This document shows positions 53,833 through 64,000 of a stretch of 64,000 nucleotides of DNA, one piece after another. The translations under genes were made by a program, and so were the position numbers. Below the pieces are notes generated by a model. It ran no database searches and had not been told where the DNA came from. It worked only from the letters and a program-made list of their open reading frames with translations. Within the stretch, counting starts at the first letter, position 1; each line of letters starts with the position of its first letter. This DNA is from Liriodendron chinense (Eukaryota > Streptophyta > Magnoliopsida > Magnoliales > Magnoliaceae): the NCBI GenBank assembly GCA_003013855.2, contig ML058555.1, positions 620,001 to 684,000 of the forward strand, in the 5' to 3' direction.

Positions 53833-54592
53833 CCCATGAACCCTTTCATTTCACATACACCATATTTTTCTCTACACAAAACACACTTGGTTCTCTACAC
53901 TTAAGAACAAGAGAATGGGAGTGAGAGTAGAAGAAGGAGAGTAAGAAAGAAAAAGTATGAAAGAGTGTTCCCATTCATCCAAGCCATCCAACCATTTATA
54001 CATCAATCTTAACCAACAAACATAGCCTAAGCGTCTATGCAAGCTATCTCAAAGGTTTAATTCAACTAGAGTAGGGTCAGAATTTAAGATCGGTGATAAT
54101 ATTCTCTTAGGAAGAGTGTCGTCGCTCTCATTTCTCCTCTTACATCTCCACATGCACGGGCGATGATCCGACTGTTCATTTTATTTTCTTTCTTTATATT
54201 GTGCATCTCTTTTCTCATACACCCCATGCTTCTTCTAACTAATTCTCGAGTGTATACTTTACACCCTGCCAAATCTTGAGATCTTAGAGTATAAAAAATC
54301 AAGAGTCAATTTGATCTTTTTTATTTTTTAGTTCTTTACGCTACTTTATTATTATTATTTTTTTGTAACTATTGTCTCTTCATATTCTTATCAAGATTTG
54401 GATATTACAAACTCCTAAATAGCATCTTGAATTGAGCTATAGTCCTCTAATCAATTTTGGGTTTTGCCTACAATCGATTAGCTAATGAAATAATTTGGAA
54501 CCTAAAAAACTCTTAAAATTACATAACATAGAAACCACACATGAGTGTGGGTAGAGAATGGTTCATTATCCCTTCCTTCTCTATCTCCGAGG

Positions 54593-54910
54593 TACTTACT
54601 CAGAATCTCCAACCATATATATACCATATTCGGGAGTCATCTTAGCCCAATGCGATTTATGGTACCTAGCTGACCATAGATTCAAAGCTTTATTGGCTAG
54701 TGGTAACTCCAAGTCAATCAATATATCATTTTGAATCCATATCACACCTATTCCAAAATTAAGGATGAATGATGTAAGTGCACGCGCTGCCCGCATGGAG
54801 ATATACACAAAGAGATAGAATCCTTCACTTTTAATCTCATTCAGCTTATCATCATCATCTTCAAGATAGGGATTGGTAATTTTGTCTTTATTAAACTTAC
54901 CTACTTCAAA
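54593..54910 (-). pseudogene. Unidentified coding-like open frame, about 105 codons
   Basis: Open from a TAG near 54911 to a TAA just before 54596, with an acidic patch LEDDDDKLNEIKSEG and then a mixed, protein-like composition (LELPLANKALNLWSARYHKS, HWAKMTPEYGIYMVGDSE). It is not low complexity, and no repeat explains it. I do not recognise the protein. Only Met codons late in the frame are available as starts, so it is more likely an exon or a fragment than a whole gene. Confidence 0.3.
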
Positions 54911-55199
54911 ATTGGCTATCTAGTCGTCCTATGGCACTTGAGAAACATTATTTTGTTAATGCACTTTTCTGTGGCATCCTAGTGCATCTTATTTGTCAAT
55001 TACGTAGGTCAGTTAGTTTAGTATTGGTTAAGCTTAAAGAAGACGAAGACCGAAAACTCAAGTGGACCTACTGTATCAAGAAAGAAGAAACAAATAAAAG
55101 AGATGCCTTGGTGAGCCTGAGCCTTGAACCTTGAACCAAACTAAAATCCAAACCTCTATATGACCTTGACCCAATAGGCATACCATTAATCATCTTAGA

Positions 55200-56830
55200 T
55201 TGGCATGAGGTGTCCTAAATGACCACCCAAAGAATGGTAAAAGGGTTGCCCTTGCTGTTGTAAAACACAACTCAAAACAGCTACAAAATAGGTCTGTCCG
55301 ACCGGTCCTCGACTTATGGCCGACCGGTCGTCAGAGCCTAAAAAGGGACAACAACAAAACTGATAAATCAACTGTCCTTGGGCATAAATCGACCGGTCAG
55401 CAGAGGGCCATAATAGGACAATAACATTTCAATCTGTCAGAGCATAAATCAACCAGTCGTGACTTAATATTCGACCGGTTGGAGACCCCTGCTAGATCAG
55501 TCGGGTAGAGAGCCATTCGAAGCCGTTTTATAATCGTTTGAGCTTTTCTTATATAAAGGTTGAGCTTGATTTTGAGGGTAAGGAGAGAATTTGGTGCATT
55601 AGAAGCCATCAATATTGCCTATATCATTATGCTTTAATCCTAAGCATTCCAAGTTATCTTCCTTATATTTGATCACAAGATGGAGCATTCAAAGCTCATG
55701 TAAAGATGAACTTGCTCTCTCTTGATCTTTAGATGTTTTAGGCACCTTGACCATAGGTAGATCATTTGTTTAAACCTCTCTAAAGATTATATTAGGTAGA
55801 ATTCCTCTAAGTAACCAATTTCTACTAGTTGTAGAGAATTCACACCATCTCCTATCACCTTGAGCATTTCATACAAGGTGATTGATCGGTGGAGCTGAGG
55901 CATTGGCAACGAAGCAGCAACACAATCAGGAGATCATCAAGGAGCTGATTGAAGCACGAGAGAGCGAATATCGAGCAACCTAAGAAGACGCTGAATAAGG
56001 GGCTCATCCGACAAGTGTTATTGTGAGAGTTCAATTGCACTCCTTTCTCGTGGAGGATTGAGTATAAGAGTTTGGATTTACAAACTCTATCAAGTCTCCA
56101 AGGGGAGCCTTCAGCGAGAGTATACGCTAGGTTCTTAGATTGGAACCGAAGGGTTGTGAGGAACCTTGTCAAACTCCTGGGTAGGATGGATCCCATAAAC
56201 ATCTTGGTTGAGAGATGAACCAGTAAAATCTTGATCATAAGTTGTGAGAAACCTTGTAAAACTCCTCGGTAGGGTGGAACCGATTTGAAACACCTAGGTT
56301 GGGAGGAACCTGATTTAAACTCCCTAGTGAATGCCAATGTGCTCAAGGGATGAGTACTTGAACTGGAGAGTAGAGTATACTTAAAGTCGAACCACTGTAC
56401 ATGCTTGTGTTTGTGATGTATTTTAGCACATTGTTATCTTAGCATTATATGTTTAATTTCTTAATTATTAATGCTTGATAGGAATGTATGCTAGGCATTA
56501 GATAAGCACATTCATATAGAAGATGTACTTTCACTAAGTAGTGTTGAATTGAGCTCATATGATCTATTTTCAAATAGTCTACATAGGTTGCATAGATTAT
56601 ATTCTTGATTAGTTAAATCATTTGATTATCTATGCATGCTTAGGCTATGTTGTTTAATTGCTTACCTTTGCTAGCATTTGTGATTGGACCCACTTAAGCT
56701 TGGAAGCTAAGTGTTCTTGCTTTAATTAGTTTATAATTGCTAAATAGTTTAATTAAGTAAGAGGTTTTTAAAATGATTTTTAAACGATCCTAATTATCCC
56801 CCTTCTACAATTTAGCCATAGTTCTATAAG
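55200..56830 (+). repeat. Possible Copia-type long LTR (solo)
   Basis: A promoter-like 'cttatataaaggttgagc' near 55548, long repeated phrases 'gaaccttgtcaaactcctgg' and 'gaaaccttgtaaaactcctc' (56160-56260), and an AT-rich end with 'aattatcccccttcta' near 56805 resemble Copia LTRs. No internal domain and no target duplication were found. The 163-codon minus-strand frame inside (55855-56346) is taken as a chance frame. Confidence 0.35.
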
Positions 56831-57307
56831 CTCTGTCAAGTCTTCCGCGTATATACATAGGGTGTCGTGTTAGACTACCGACGTAATTTCATATTTTTCA
56901 AAGAAAGTTTTTCATGTTATTCCTACTTTGAGATAGTTTATCTATGAACATTTTGACACACCCTTTTTCAAAATCATGAGAGCTTTCTCAGTTTTCTATA
57001 TCCATATTTTCTTTGATTGATAACTCCCTCAGCCACTTGACATTGTTTCCATTAATAACTTACCCTTGGAGACGCACACATCCTTTAGTTCTCGAAATCA
57101 TGTAACTAGAAGTATTACCTTTTGCATCGCTGCATCGATAAACATTTTTACAACTTTAAAATGGAATGTTGTTAAATATCTCTTTTATAGAACTTGCTGC
57201 TACTAAATCTGAATTTTCAAGTTCTTGATCTACAGATATATGAGTTTAATTAAGATGCATAACTACAAAAACTAGATTAAATTGTCATGAATTTGAATCA
57301 AACAGGC

Positions 57308-57309
<2 letters not shown>

Positions 57310-57349
<40 letters not shown>
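57310..57349. repeat. (TG)n microsatellite
   Basis: About 19 TG units after a short ATA run. Confidence 0.93.
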
Positions 57350-57351
<2 letters not shown>

Positions 57352-57550
57352 AATCATTGAAAAGTGCTTCCTTTCACATTGCCTTTTTTTTTTTTTTTAT
57401 ATCAGGAATCTTCACCATAGCTCTGATGCCACTTGTATGACACGCACATGAAGATCTCTCTCACCTTGAACAATGAAAAAACAACCAAAAGAAAATTCAT
57501 GATTGTTTATTATTCAACTTGTATTTCATATTTGTATCATTATGTATAAT

Positions 57551-58109
57551 TAGGGGTGGTTAACAAATCAAACTATTCGTGAACGGTTCGAAGTTCGGCT
57601 CGATTAAAGCTCGTTTGAGTTCATTTGATTAGTAAACAAACCAACTCAAACCCTATTTTTAGTTTCGATTAGTAATCAAACCGAACTCAAATAGGCATAA
57701 GTTCGGTTCGGTCAGGCTTGATAGGGTTCGTTTATAGTTAAAAAACCACTGTTTTCTATGATATGGTCCCCCTGAGATTTGGATCTGCTTCATTTTTTAA
57801 GCTTCTGCCATGAAATGATTTGGTGAAATGTATGAACAGAGTGAATATGGAATACATGCATCAAGGTGGATATGGAATACATAATTAAACTCGTAATCAA
57901 ATCCAAACTTGAGTTAGAGTTTGGTTTGTCAAACTAATCAAATCTAAATGAACCAAACTCTAACTCACCAAACTTTAAATAAATCAAACTCAAACAGTAA
58001 GGTTTAGGTTCGAATCAAACTCAAACCAAACTCAAACTTGAGTTTTGATTATCAAAGCTCAAACCGAACACTATGATATTCGACTTGGTTCACTTCATTT
58101 ACACCCCTA
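57551..58109. mobile_element. hAT non-autonomous element, 559 bp
   Basis: Left end taggggtggttaac and right end, complemented, taggggtgtaaatg are typical plant hAT termini (TAGGGGTG). Flanked by 8-bp tgtataat (57543-57550) and tgtgtaat (58110-58117), one mismatch. The interior repeats 'caaactcaaac' and 'gttcggttcg' words and carries a captured piece of a foldback family arm (57745-57880). Confidence 0.82.
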
Positions 58110-58117
58110 TGTGTAAT

Positions 58118-60640
58118 GACTCCAACCTTTACACTCCTAACACACTACTGTTACCGTAAGGTATTACCATAAGCAAGACATCAAACCCTAGTATTAAACA
58201 CTCCTGCGTGTACTATGCACTACATTGCCATGTGATGTATGAAGTTTGAAAAGTCTATGTTAAACAAGACATCCAATAATTCAACTACTTACCATGAAAA
58301 AAAAATCAAACTGATCTGATGATCCAATCTGTCCTTGATTTGGTCTTTTTTTTTTCATCAGGTTTTCAAGCTGTGGATGGGATGGTTAGGATTGCCTAAT
58401 AAAAGTAACTCTTTGCAATCAAGATAAGTCACGAGGGTCCCTTGCAAATAGATGGATCAAATGTTGTACGGACCTATTCTTGTGTAAATGATCTCTACCT
58501 TTCATATTAAAGTGAAATGATCGTATGGTTAAGATTATCAAATCGGTGTAATATTGCATGGTAGCCCATGCAATGTGCATTGGACCTTTTTTTAAATGAT
58601 CTTGACCGTCAATAGTAACTTTTAGCAATCCCGGACAAATACATGGATCAAATGGTTGATTTTACCCTTTTTAAAATGATCTTGACCGTCAATAGTAAAT
58701 GCTATTGATCAGATGGTTAAGATTGGTACAATGTTAAAATGACAAGCCCATAAAATTAGTGTTGAACCCTAATGAACAATGTAGATCAATGGATTAGATT
58801 ATCCAAGTGTCCAATGCAACTAGGGGCACTGTAGCACTGGAGATTTTCTCCTCTTAACATATTACACAAGTAGTTGATAGTCATAAGGGGCATGTGTATC
58901 AGTGAGAAATGCTCCTAAGCTACAGTAAGGTACTATGTGATGCTCATTATAATCAACGGTACAGTTGGGCCCACTTTTCAGAAACCTAAGCCACTGATCT
59001 GATGGGTCTGGGCCTTGCCTAATATCTCCCATACAGGATGGTCCAAGCCATACCGTGAAACGAAGTCATTCACATTCAACAAGAACCTGGTCAGATGGTC
59101 AGGTCATCAGATTGAGGAGGCTTGTGGTCTGTGTTCCATCCACCACCAGGCTCATCAAATGATTTTGATCACCAACTGGTGGTTGCACATAGTTCGATTT
59201 TAACCAGGGGGTGGTCGCAATGGGTCAGTTCGGCCCGCAGGTCAACTGGACCAGCCCGCTTCTGAAGTGAGTTTTGGGTCAAGACAACTGGGTTTGGGTT
59301 AAAAATGTGACCCAGTTAAGTAAATGGGTCTGCTCAGGTTGAACCCAACCCAACCTGACCTGCCCATATAGTTTATCAATGGGCTGGGCCACCAACCTGA
59401 CTTGACCCAAAATCCAAAATAATAATAGACGATATACGTATAGATACTTTACATGTGCGTCTGGCTCAGTTGATAATGGGCCACGACAACAGGCCAAGCT
59501 GACCCATTACCATTAGCCCAGGCCTTAAATTCCAAGTCTAGGTTCGGCCTGCCTGGCTTGAATTACAAAATGAGGCCCATTTGATGAACCGTTTCGATCT
59601 TGAACACGTATGCCACATTGCACTTGAATTGATTGATTGTGAAGCCACGTCATCTACATTTGTTGTATTTCCTTTTCAACTGTTGTTGGCCACCCATTGA
59701 ATGGCTTAGGATTTTCCAATGTTCAAAGTGGATAAATGATATTAGATCACCCAGCAGTGGGCCCCACTTGTACAAATTGATAACTTGAACGGCACTATAA
59801 AATGCCTCCAGTTGTGTTGATTAATTGGTCTGAGTCATTGATCATATCGTACTAGTTTAATTATAAATTAAAATAAAATAATCAGTGTGTAAGAGGAAAT
59901 TAACTTTGATACTCTGGCAGAGAGAGCGAAGGATGATACTCAAGCACTTGGAAATTAAAGAGAAGTTGAATACTTGGATACAAATAGTTCAAAGTAAAAT
60001 GAAAATGTCCAAATTAAAGAGCTTTGCAAATAAGACTTTTTGCTTCTGCTCTTGGTATACAATAAGTTTGTTTGGTAAAATACCTTTGCAAACCTGAAAA
60101 AAACTCTTATTCGAAATAAGCACCTTTGGTAACACACATAAATAAGAGCTTTTTTTTAAAGGGGTAGTTGATGTTATTTTAAAAATTATAACAACTCCAT
60201 CAATGGAATGGTTTTAAAGGAACTTCATACAACCTACATGCAATGGACGTGGTCATCCTACTTTTTTTTTTTTTGGTAAACAACCATGGTCCACCAAAGG
60301 TCATGAATTCCTCATCTATCAGGTACCATGGGTATGACCGTAACCATGCTGTGATTAGTAGACATTCATGGTATGACACATTGGATGTTACAAACCATGG
60401 GCCCACATGTTCTCCTTCCCATCAAATGGATTGAAACTACTACATTTTTTTTTAAGAAAAAAGGGCCATGGTCTAGCCAAAATCTACTATTTATGTTTGT
60501 CGACCCAAAATAAAACTCAAAAACTACTTAACATCATCACGATCAAACTCTTAGAAGGCAATGAAAATGGGTATTGCAATTCCGATGGCTTAGTGGTCCA
60601 CATGCTCACTTGTTTCCCCTATTTCGAATGGAAGATGTGC
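58118..60640. other. Spacer without recognisable gene
   Basis: Includes a small direct duplication ('aatgatcttgaccgtcaata' at about 58597 and 58675) and a Gly/Pro-coding 'gggttgggt' tract (59210-59420). Open frames at 59885-60137 are AT-rich and unrecognised. Confidence 0.4.
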
Positions 60641-60645
60641 ATGGT

Positions 60646-62694
60646 TGTTGGGGTCCCAAAATGTTAGGGTCCTCAAAACAAACATTTACATGCTAAAAGA
60701 ACAACGTACAACAAGAAACGAGGGTTATAACACTTGTAAATCCAATGAAAACCTCAGAATACCCCAACTTACTTAGCCATTTTTCAACAAAAGATCCTAA
60801 GTGGGCCCCGCAAATCATCATGGCCAAAATCCCCGAAAGCGGGACATAAGCTTCGGTATGAATTAACATAACCAGTGCATCGATATCCACTATCAAGCGG
60901 GCCGCGCAAATCCATCATTTTGCTAAACCCACTTCAAATCAGATGAACAAGTCCGTCAGCGCACCCTTAAATTCAAGGTCGGTGCACCAAAAAAATCAGC
61001 ATTTTTGACAAAATGATTTTTCGGATGCTCTGGCTCCAATGCACAAAAAAAATCAGCATTTTGCCAAAGTGATTTTTCGGATGCTCTAGCTCTAGCGCAC
61101 AAAAAAAAAAAAAAAAAAAAAATCACATTTTTCAGACTCTAACTTAAAGGTGTCCTAAGCCAGTTTTAGCCAATTTCAGGGTGCGCTACACGTGGCAACT
61201 CCTCATTGGCTTATCCACCAATATTTTCGGGTATAAATACCCCTGCCGACTATTCATTTGCATGTTGGACAAGAGAGAGAGAGAGAGCTATTACCCTTTG
61301 AATATTACAAGTCCCCGCCGGAAACCTTGCCGGAATCCCTTTTTCGAATATCGGAATACTTTTTCGATGACCGGAATACTTTTCCGATCACCGGGATCCT
61401 CAACCGGAGATTATTCCCAGCCACCGCAGGTCTGACCCTGAAATCAATAAAATTTCTCGAAGTATGGGAGTGCACCCATTAATTCAGCCCTCTGGAACCT
61501 AAGTGATTTTTAAGGTGCACTGGACCTAGCGCACCCATTAATTCAGCCCTCCGGAACCTAAGTGATTTTTAGGGTGCATTAGACCCAGCGCACCCATTAA
61601 TTCGACCCTTCGGAACCAAGTGATTTTTAGGGTGCACTGGACCCAGCGCACCCATTAATTCGGCTCTCCGGAATCAAGTGATTTTTCGGATGCTCTGGAC
61701 CCAGTGCACCCATTAATTCGGCTCTCCGAAACCTAAGTGATTTTTCATTAATTCAGCCCTTCGGAACCAAGTGATTTTTCGGATGCTCTGGACTCAGCGC
61801 ACCCTTACAATCAGGCCAGCGCATCCAAAATTCATCTATTTTCAGACTTAGTTTCTGGACGCACTGGATCCCATTTTGAGCATTTCAGGCCATGTTTAGG
61901 CCTATTTTGGGTATTTCGAGCACTCCAGACGTAATTGAACAGTTAAATAGCCCTTCCGAAATATCCAATGAGTAGAATACGAGCCTTCAGAGTCTGATCC
62001 GATCCAACGTGATGAATGTACTAGTTTCTCGGAAAGAGGCCACCTGCACTCCGAATCATACTAACATATCATTCTTACTGTGTTCTCATAATATGACCCG
62101 GATTAAAGGTTCAGACTAAGCAAACGGGATTATGGTTAATACGATAAACTAGATCAAAAGAGTTCCAAACTATCACATGAAGCTTGTTAAAAGATTGACA
62201 TCTAATGCCCTACCCATCTAAACGGCATCCGTCGATTAGGCTGTTCAGGTACATACAACTGCAGACCGGTCTTCCCGAGGTCGCCTGTCCAAAAAATGAC
62301 AGTTGCGAGCCTAGAGTCACACCCTCTTAGTTAAGAACCCTAACAGTCTCTACCCGGATCTCCGGTCAAAACATGAGACATAGACATCTGACTCATACAA
62401 AAATGGCCCAGTCCATAACAAAACATACAAGTCTCTACGACCACAAACTCAAAGATCATAGTCCCTGCTGACTAGTCTTCTGCCTTTTAATCAAGGGTCA
62501 TCGATCAGTTCGATGTAATTAAGAGTTTGTGCTAGATCACGGTCTGGAATGTACAAGATCTTAGAATCTCTGGAATAAAATTCACGTTGCGATATCTCTT
62601 CTTGTGTACTTTTGTGAATGCTTGTGATTATTTATGAATATTTCCATTACTCAGAACCCCAGAGCAACATTATACAGAAAATGTCCCTGTAACA
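60646..62694 (+). repeat. Possible long LTR
   Basis: Starts 'tgttggggtcccaaaatg' and could end '...ccctgtaaca', giving TGTT/AACA ends. A TATA box (tataaata, 61232-61239) and 'aataaaat' (61446-61453) fit an LTR promoter and poly(A) signal. No target duplication matches (atggt against ttttt), so the limits are uncertain. Confidence 0.3.
61471..61805 (+). repeat. Minisatellite, about 60-bp units
   Basis: Six head-to-tail units of 'gcacccattaattcagccct', 'ccggaacctaagtgattttt' and 'agggtgcactggacccagc'. Related shorter units ('gatttttcggatgctctgg') occur upstream at 60960-61100, on the other side of the TATA-box region. Confidence 0.9.
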
Positions 62695-63109
62695 TTTTTT
62701 AGTTCTGATAATGGTCCAACAGATGTCATGAATGGTATTAATTCCCTTCTATATTGCCACCCATTCTCATTAAGACACCACTAGTGCATGGGCCAGCAGA
62801 TGTCATGAATGACATTAATTCGACAATCAATGATGTCCACAATTAATAGCATATTGGTGGGAAGTGTTGTATGGTATTGCAATTTGTGATGTGAAGAGTT
62901 CCAAAGTACACGACCTAAACAATCGATTATTCTAAAACATACAAAAAATATAGTATCAAAATGCATGGTTCAAAATCAAACATAATTGATTTAATATAAA
63001 ATCATAGCCACAATCACATAAAAACAATACTATATTGATCCAAAGAGGGCATCCACAATTGCCTCTCTAATGACGGACATCTCTATTTGTTCACATATTT
63101 CTATTTCCT

Positions 63110-64000
63110 CATCTGTTGCGAGGTTAATATTTTTTACATCATGATTATTATCATCAACCCAATCTTCAGACTCGTAGTGTGCAAACAGCGTGTCTGCAAT
63201 GGCCTATTTCTTAATAAAGTTATGCACTTCCATCGTGGCACATACTATATTTCTCTATGTAGTAATGAATATGGAGCCATTTGCTTCAAAATGGGAAAAC
63301 AGGCTCTTAATACACCAAATATATGCTTAATTACATTCCTTAAAGATGAATGAAAGTAATTGAAAGCTTCCTACTTATCACTGAGGGCGAACACCACCTC
63401 GATAGTCATTTAACCAATATCGAATGTTTCGGTATGGTGTAAGAAAACCACATGTGTTAGCGTAACCAGCATCGGCTATATAGTATTTATCTGAAAAAAT
63501 AAGGAAAAACAAATAAATACAAGTTATGAAGATACCAAATGAATATTGCGATGTTTGTAATTTACCAGGAGGGGGATGTGGAAAATTATTTCGAGCATCA
63601 TGCTTAGTTTCTAGTAAAATTCGTAAATCATGAGCTATACTTTCCTAGCCAGCGAGCACAAAAGTGAACAATATATCAAATGAACAAATTGCTAAAGTAT
63701 TCTACGTGCATTCTCCTTTTCGTCCTCTACAAGGCACTTGCTTATCTGTAGGAATGATTGTGTGTACAAGAGTGCCAACTACTGCTCCAATGCAACCCTT
63801 CACCAAATATAAATATTTTTAAATTCTATGTCTAATGTATAAATTAAAAAACAATACAAAAAATAAAAAACTAGAAAAAATAAAATATTCAATGTACCTT
63901 AAAATATGGATAAAATCTAGGGTCATGCAATATCTATTTCAGGATCTCGTGATATCATGAAGGGGGCCTTATGATCTCTATCAAGAATTTCAACATAGCA
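63110..64000 (-). pseudogene. PIF/Harbinger transposase (DDE_Tnp_4) remnant, runs off the right edge
   Basis: Blocks from right to left: DPRFYPYF (63901-63924), CIGAVVGTLVHTIIPTDKQV...RGRKGECT (63705-63790), FDILFTFVLAG then a stop where Trp is usual (63640-63680), YYIADAGYANTCGFLTPYRN with WLNDYRGG (63386-63494), and SSLRNVIKHIFGVLRACFPI with LKQMAPYSLL (63250-63352). The order fits the plant PIF/Harbinger transposase. Of the catalytic triad, the first Asp (DGT) is Val, the second (ADAGY) is kept and the Glu (VIERTFG) is Lys. Stops and shifts confirm a dead copy. Confidence 0.88.

Noticed and set aside
55855..56346. 163-codon minus-strand open frame as a gene
   Set aside because: It lies in an LTR-like region with internally repeated phrases, has no recognisable domain and no splice context; a chance frame is more likely.
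60646..62694. Intact solo LTR with target duplication
   Set aside because: The putative ends are flanked by atggt and ttttt, which do not match, so only a tentative LTR call was kept.

Overview
This window looks like nuclear DNA of a flowering plant, probably a woody one with large introns. The evidence is a plant-specific split gene with clean GT-AG introns, dense remnants of plant transposon classes (L1-type LINEs, Copia and Gypsy LTR elements, tRNA-derived SINEs, CACTA, hAT, PIF/Harbinger and Mutator-like non-autonomous elements), long dinucleotide microsatellites and degenerate plant-type telomeric repeats (CCCTAAA). The very abundant foldback repeats built on phrases such as 'gtgggccccaccatgatgtatg' recall magnoliid genomes; that placement is a weak inference.

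Only one protein gene is convincing. It lies on the minus strand and covers about 22.5 kb: exon 1 at 26646-26433, exon 2 at 17411-17302, exon 3 at 5736-5365 and exon 4 at 4843-4150. The joins keep frame and give 463 residues of a membrane-anchored, glycosylation-site-rich, proline- and histidine-rich protein. I recognise it as the plant family annotated DUF7036 / hydroxyproline-rich glycoprotein-like, of unknown function. Introns 1 and 2 (about 9.0 and 11.6 kb) are swollen by transposons. A TATA box and two upstream ORFs precede the start codon. The C-terminal exon is unresolved.

Layout: 1-4000, downstream flank with a tandem duplication, a SINE fragment and a TATCG-rich repeat. 4150-26646, the split gene; intron 2 holds foldback elements, a plus-strand LINE, a Copia RNase H remnant, a PIF-like element carrying a minisatellite and a Copia 3' end, and intron 1 holds a TA microsatellite, a minus-strand LINE, a tandem duplication and a Tourist-like MITE. 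26750-32500, promoter flank, foldback elements and SINEs. 32520-36342, a CACTA-type element containing an interstitial telomere-like tract. 37000-50500, nested foldback elements, many with 8-9 bp target duplications, plus SINEs and a hAT-like insertion. 51486-53681, a short Gypsy element with both LTRs, primer site, polypurine tract and target duplication. 53700-62700, LTR-like regions, a hAT element and a minisatellite. 63110-64000, a broken PIF/Harbinger transposase running off the right edge.

I found no operon, CRISPR array, rRNA or tRNA gene, and no evidence of a multi-gene system. The interest lies in the single gene's structure and in a well-preserved record of nested insertions. All family names come from reading translated or terminal motifs by eye; no database search was possible.
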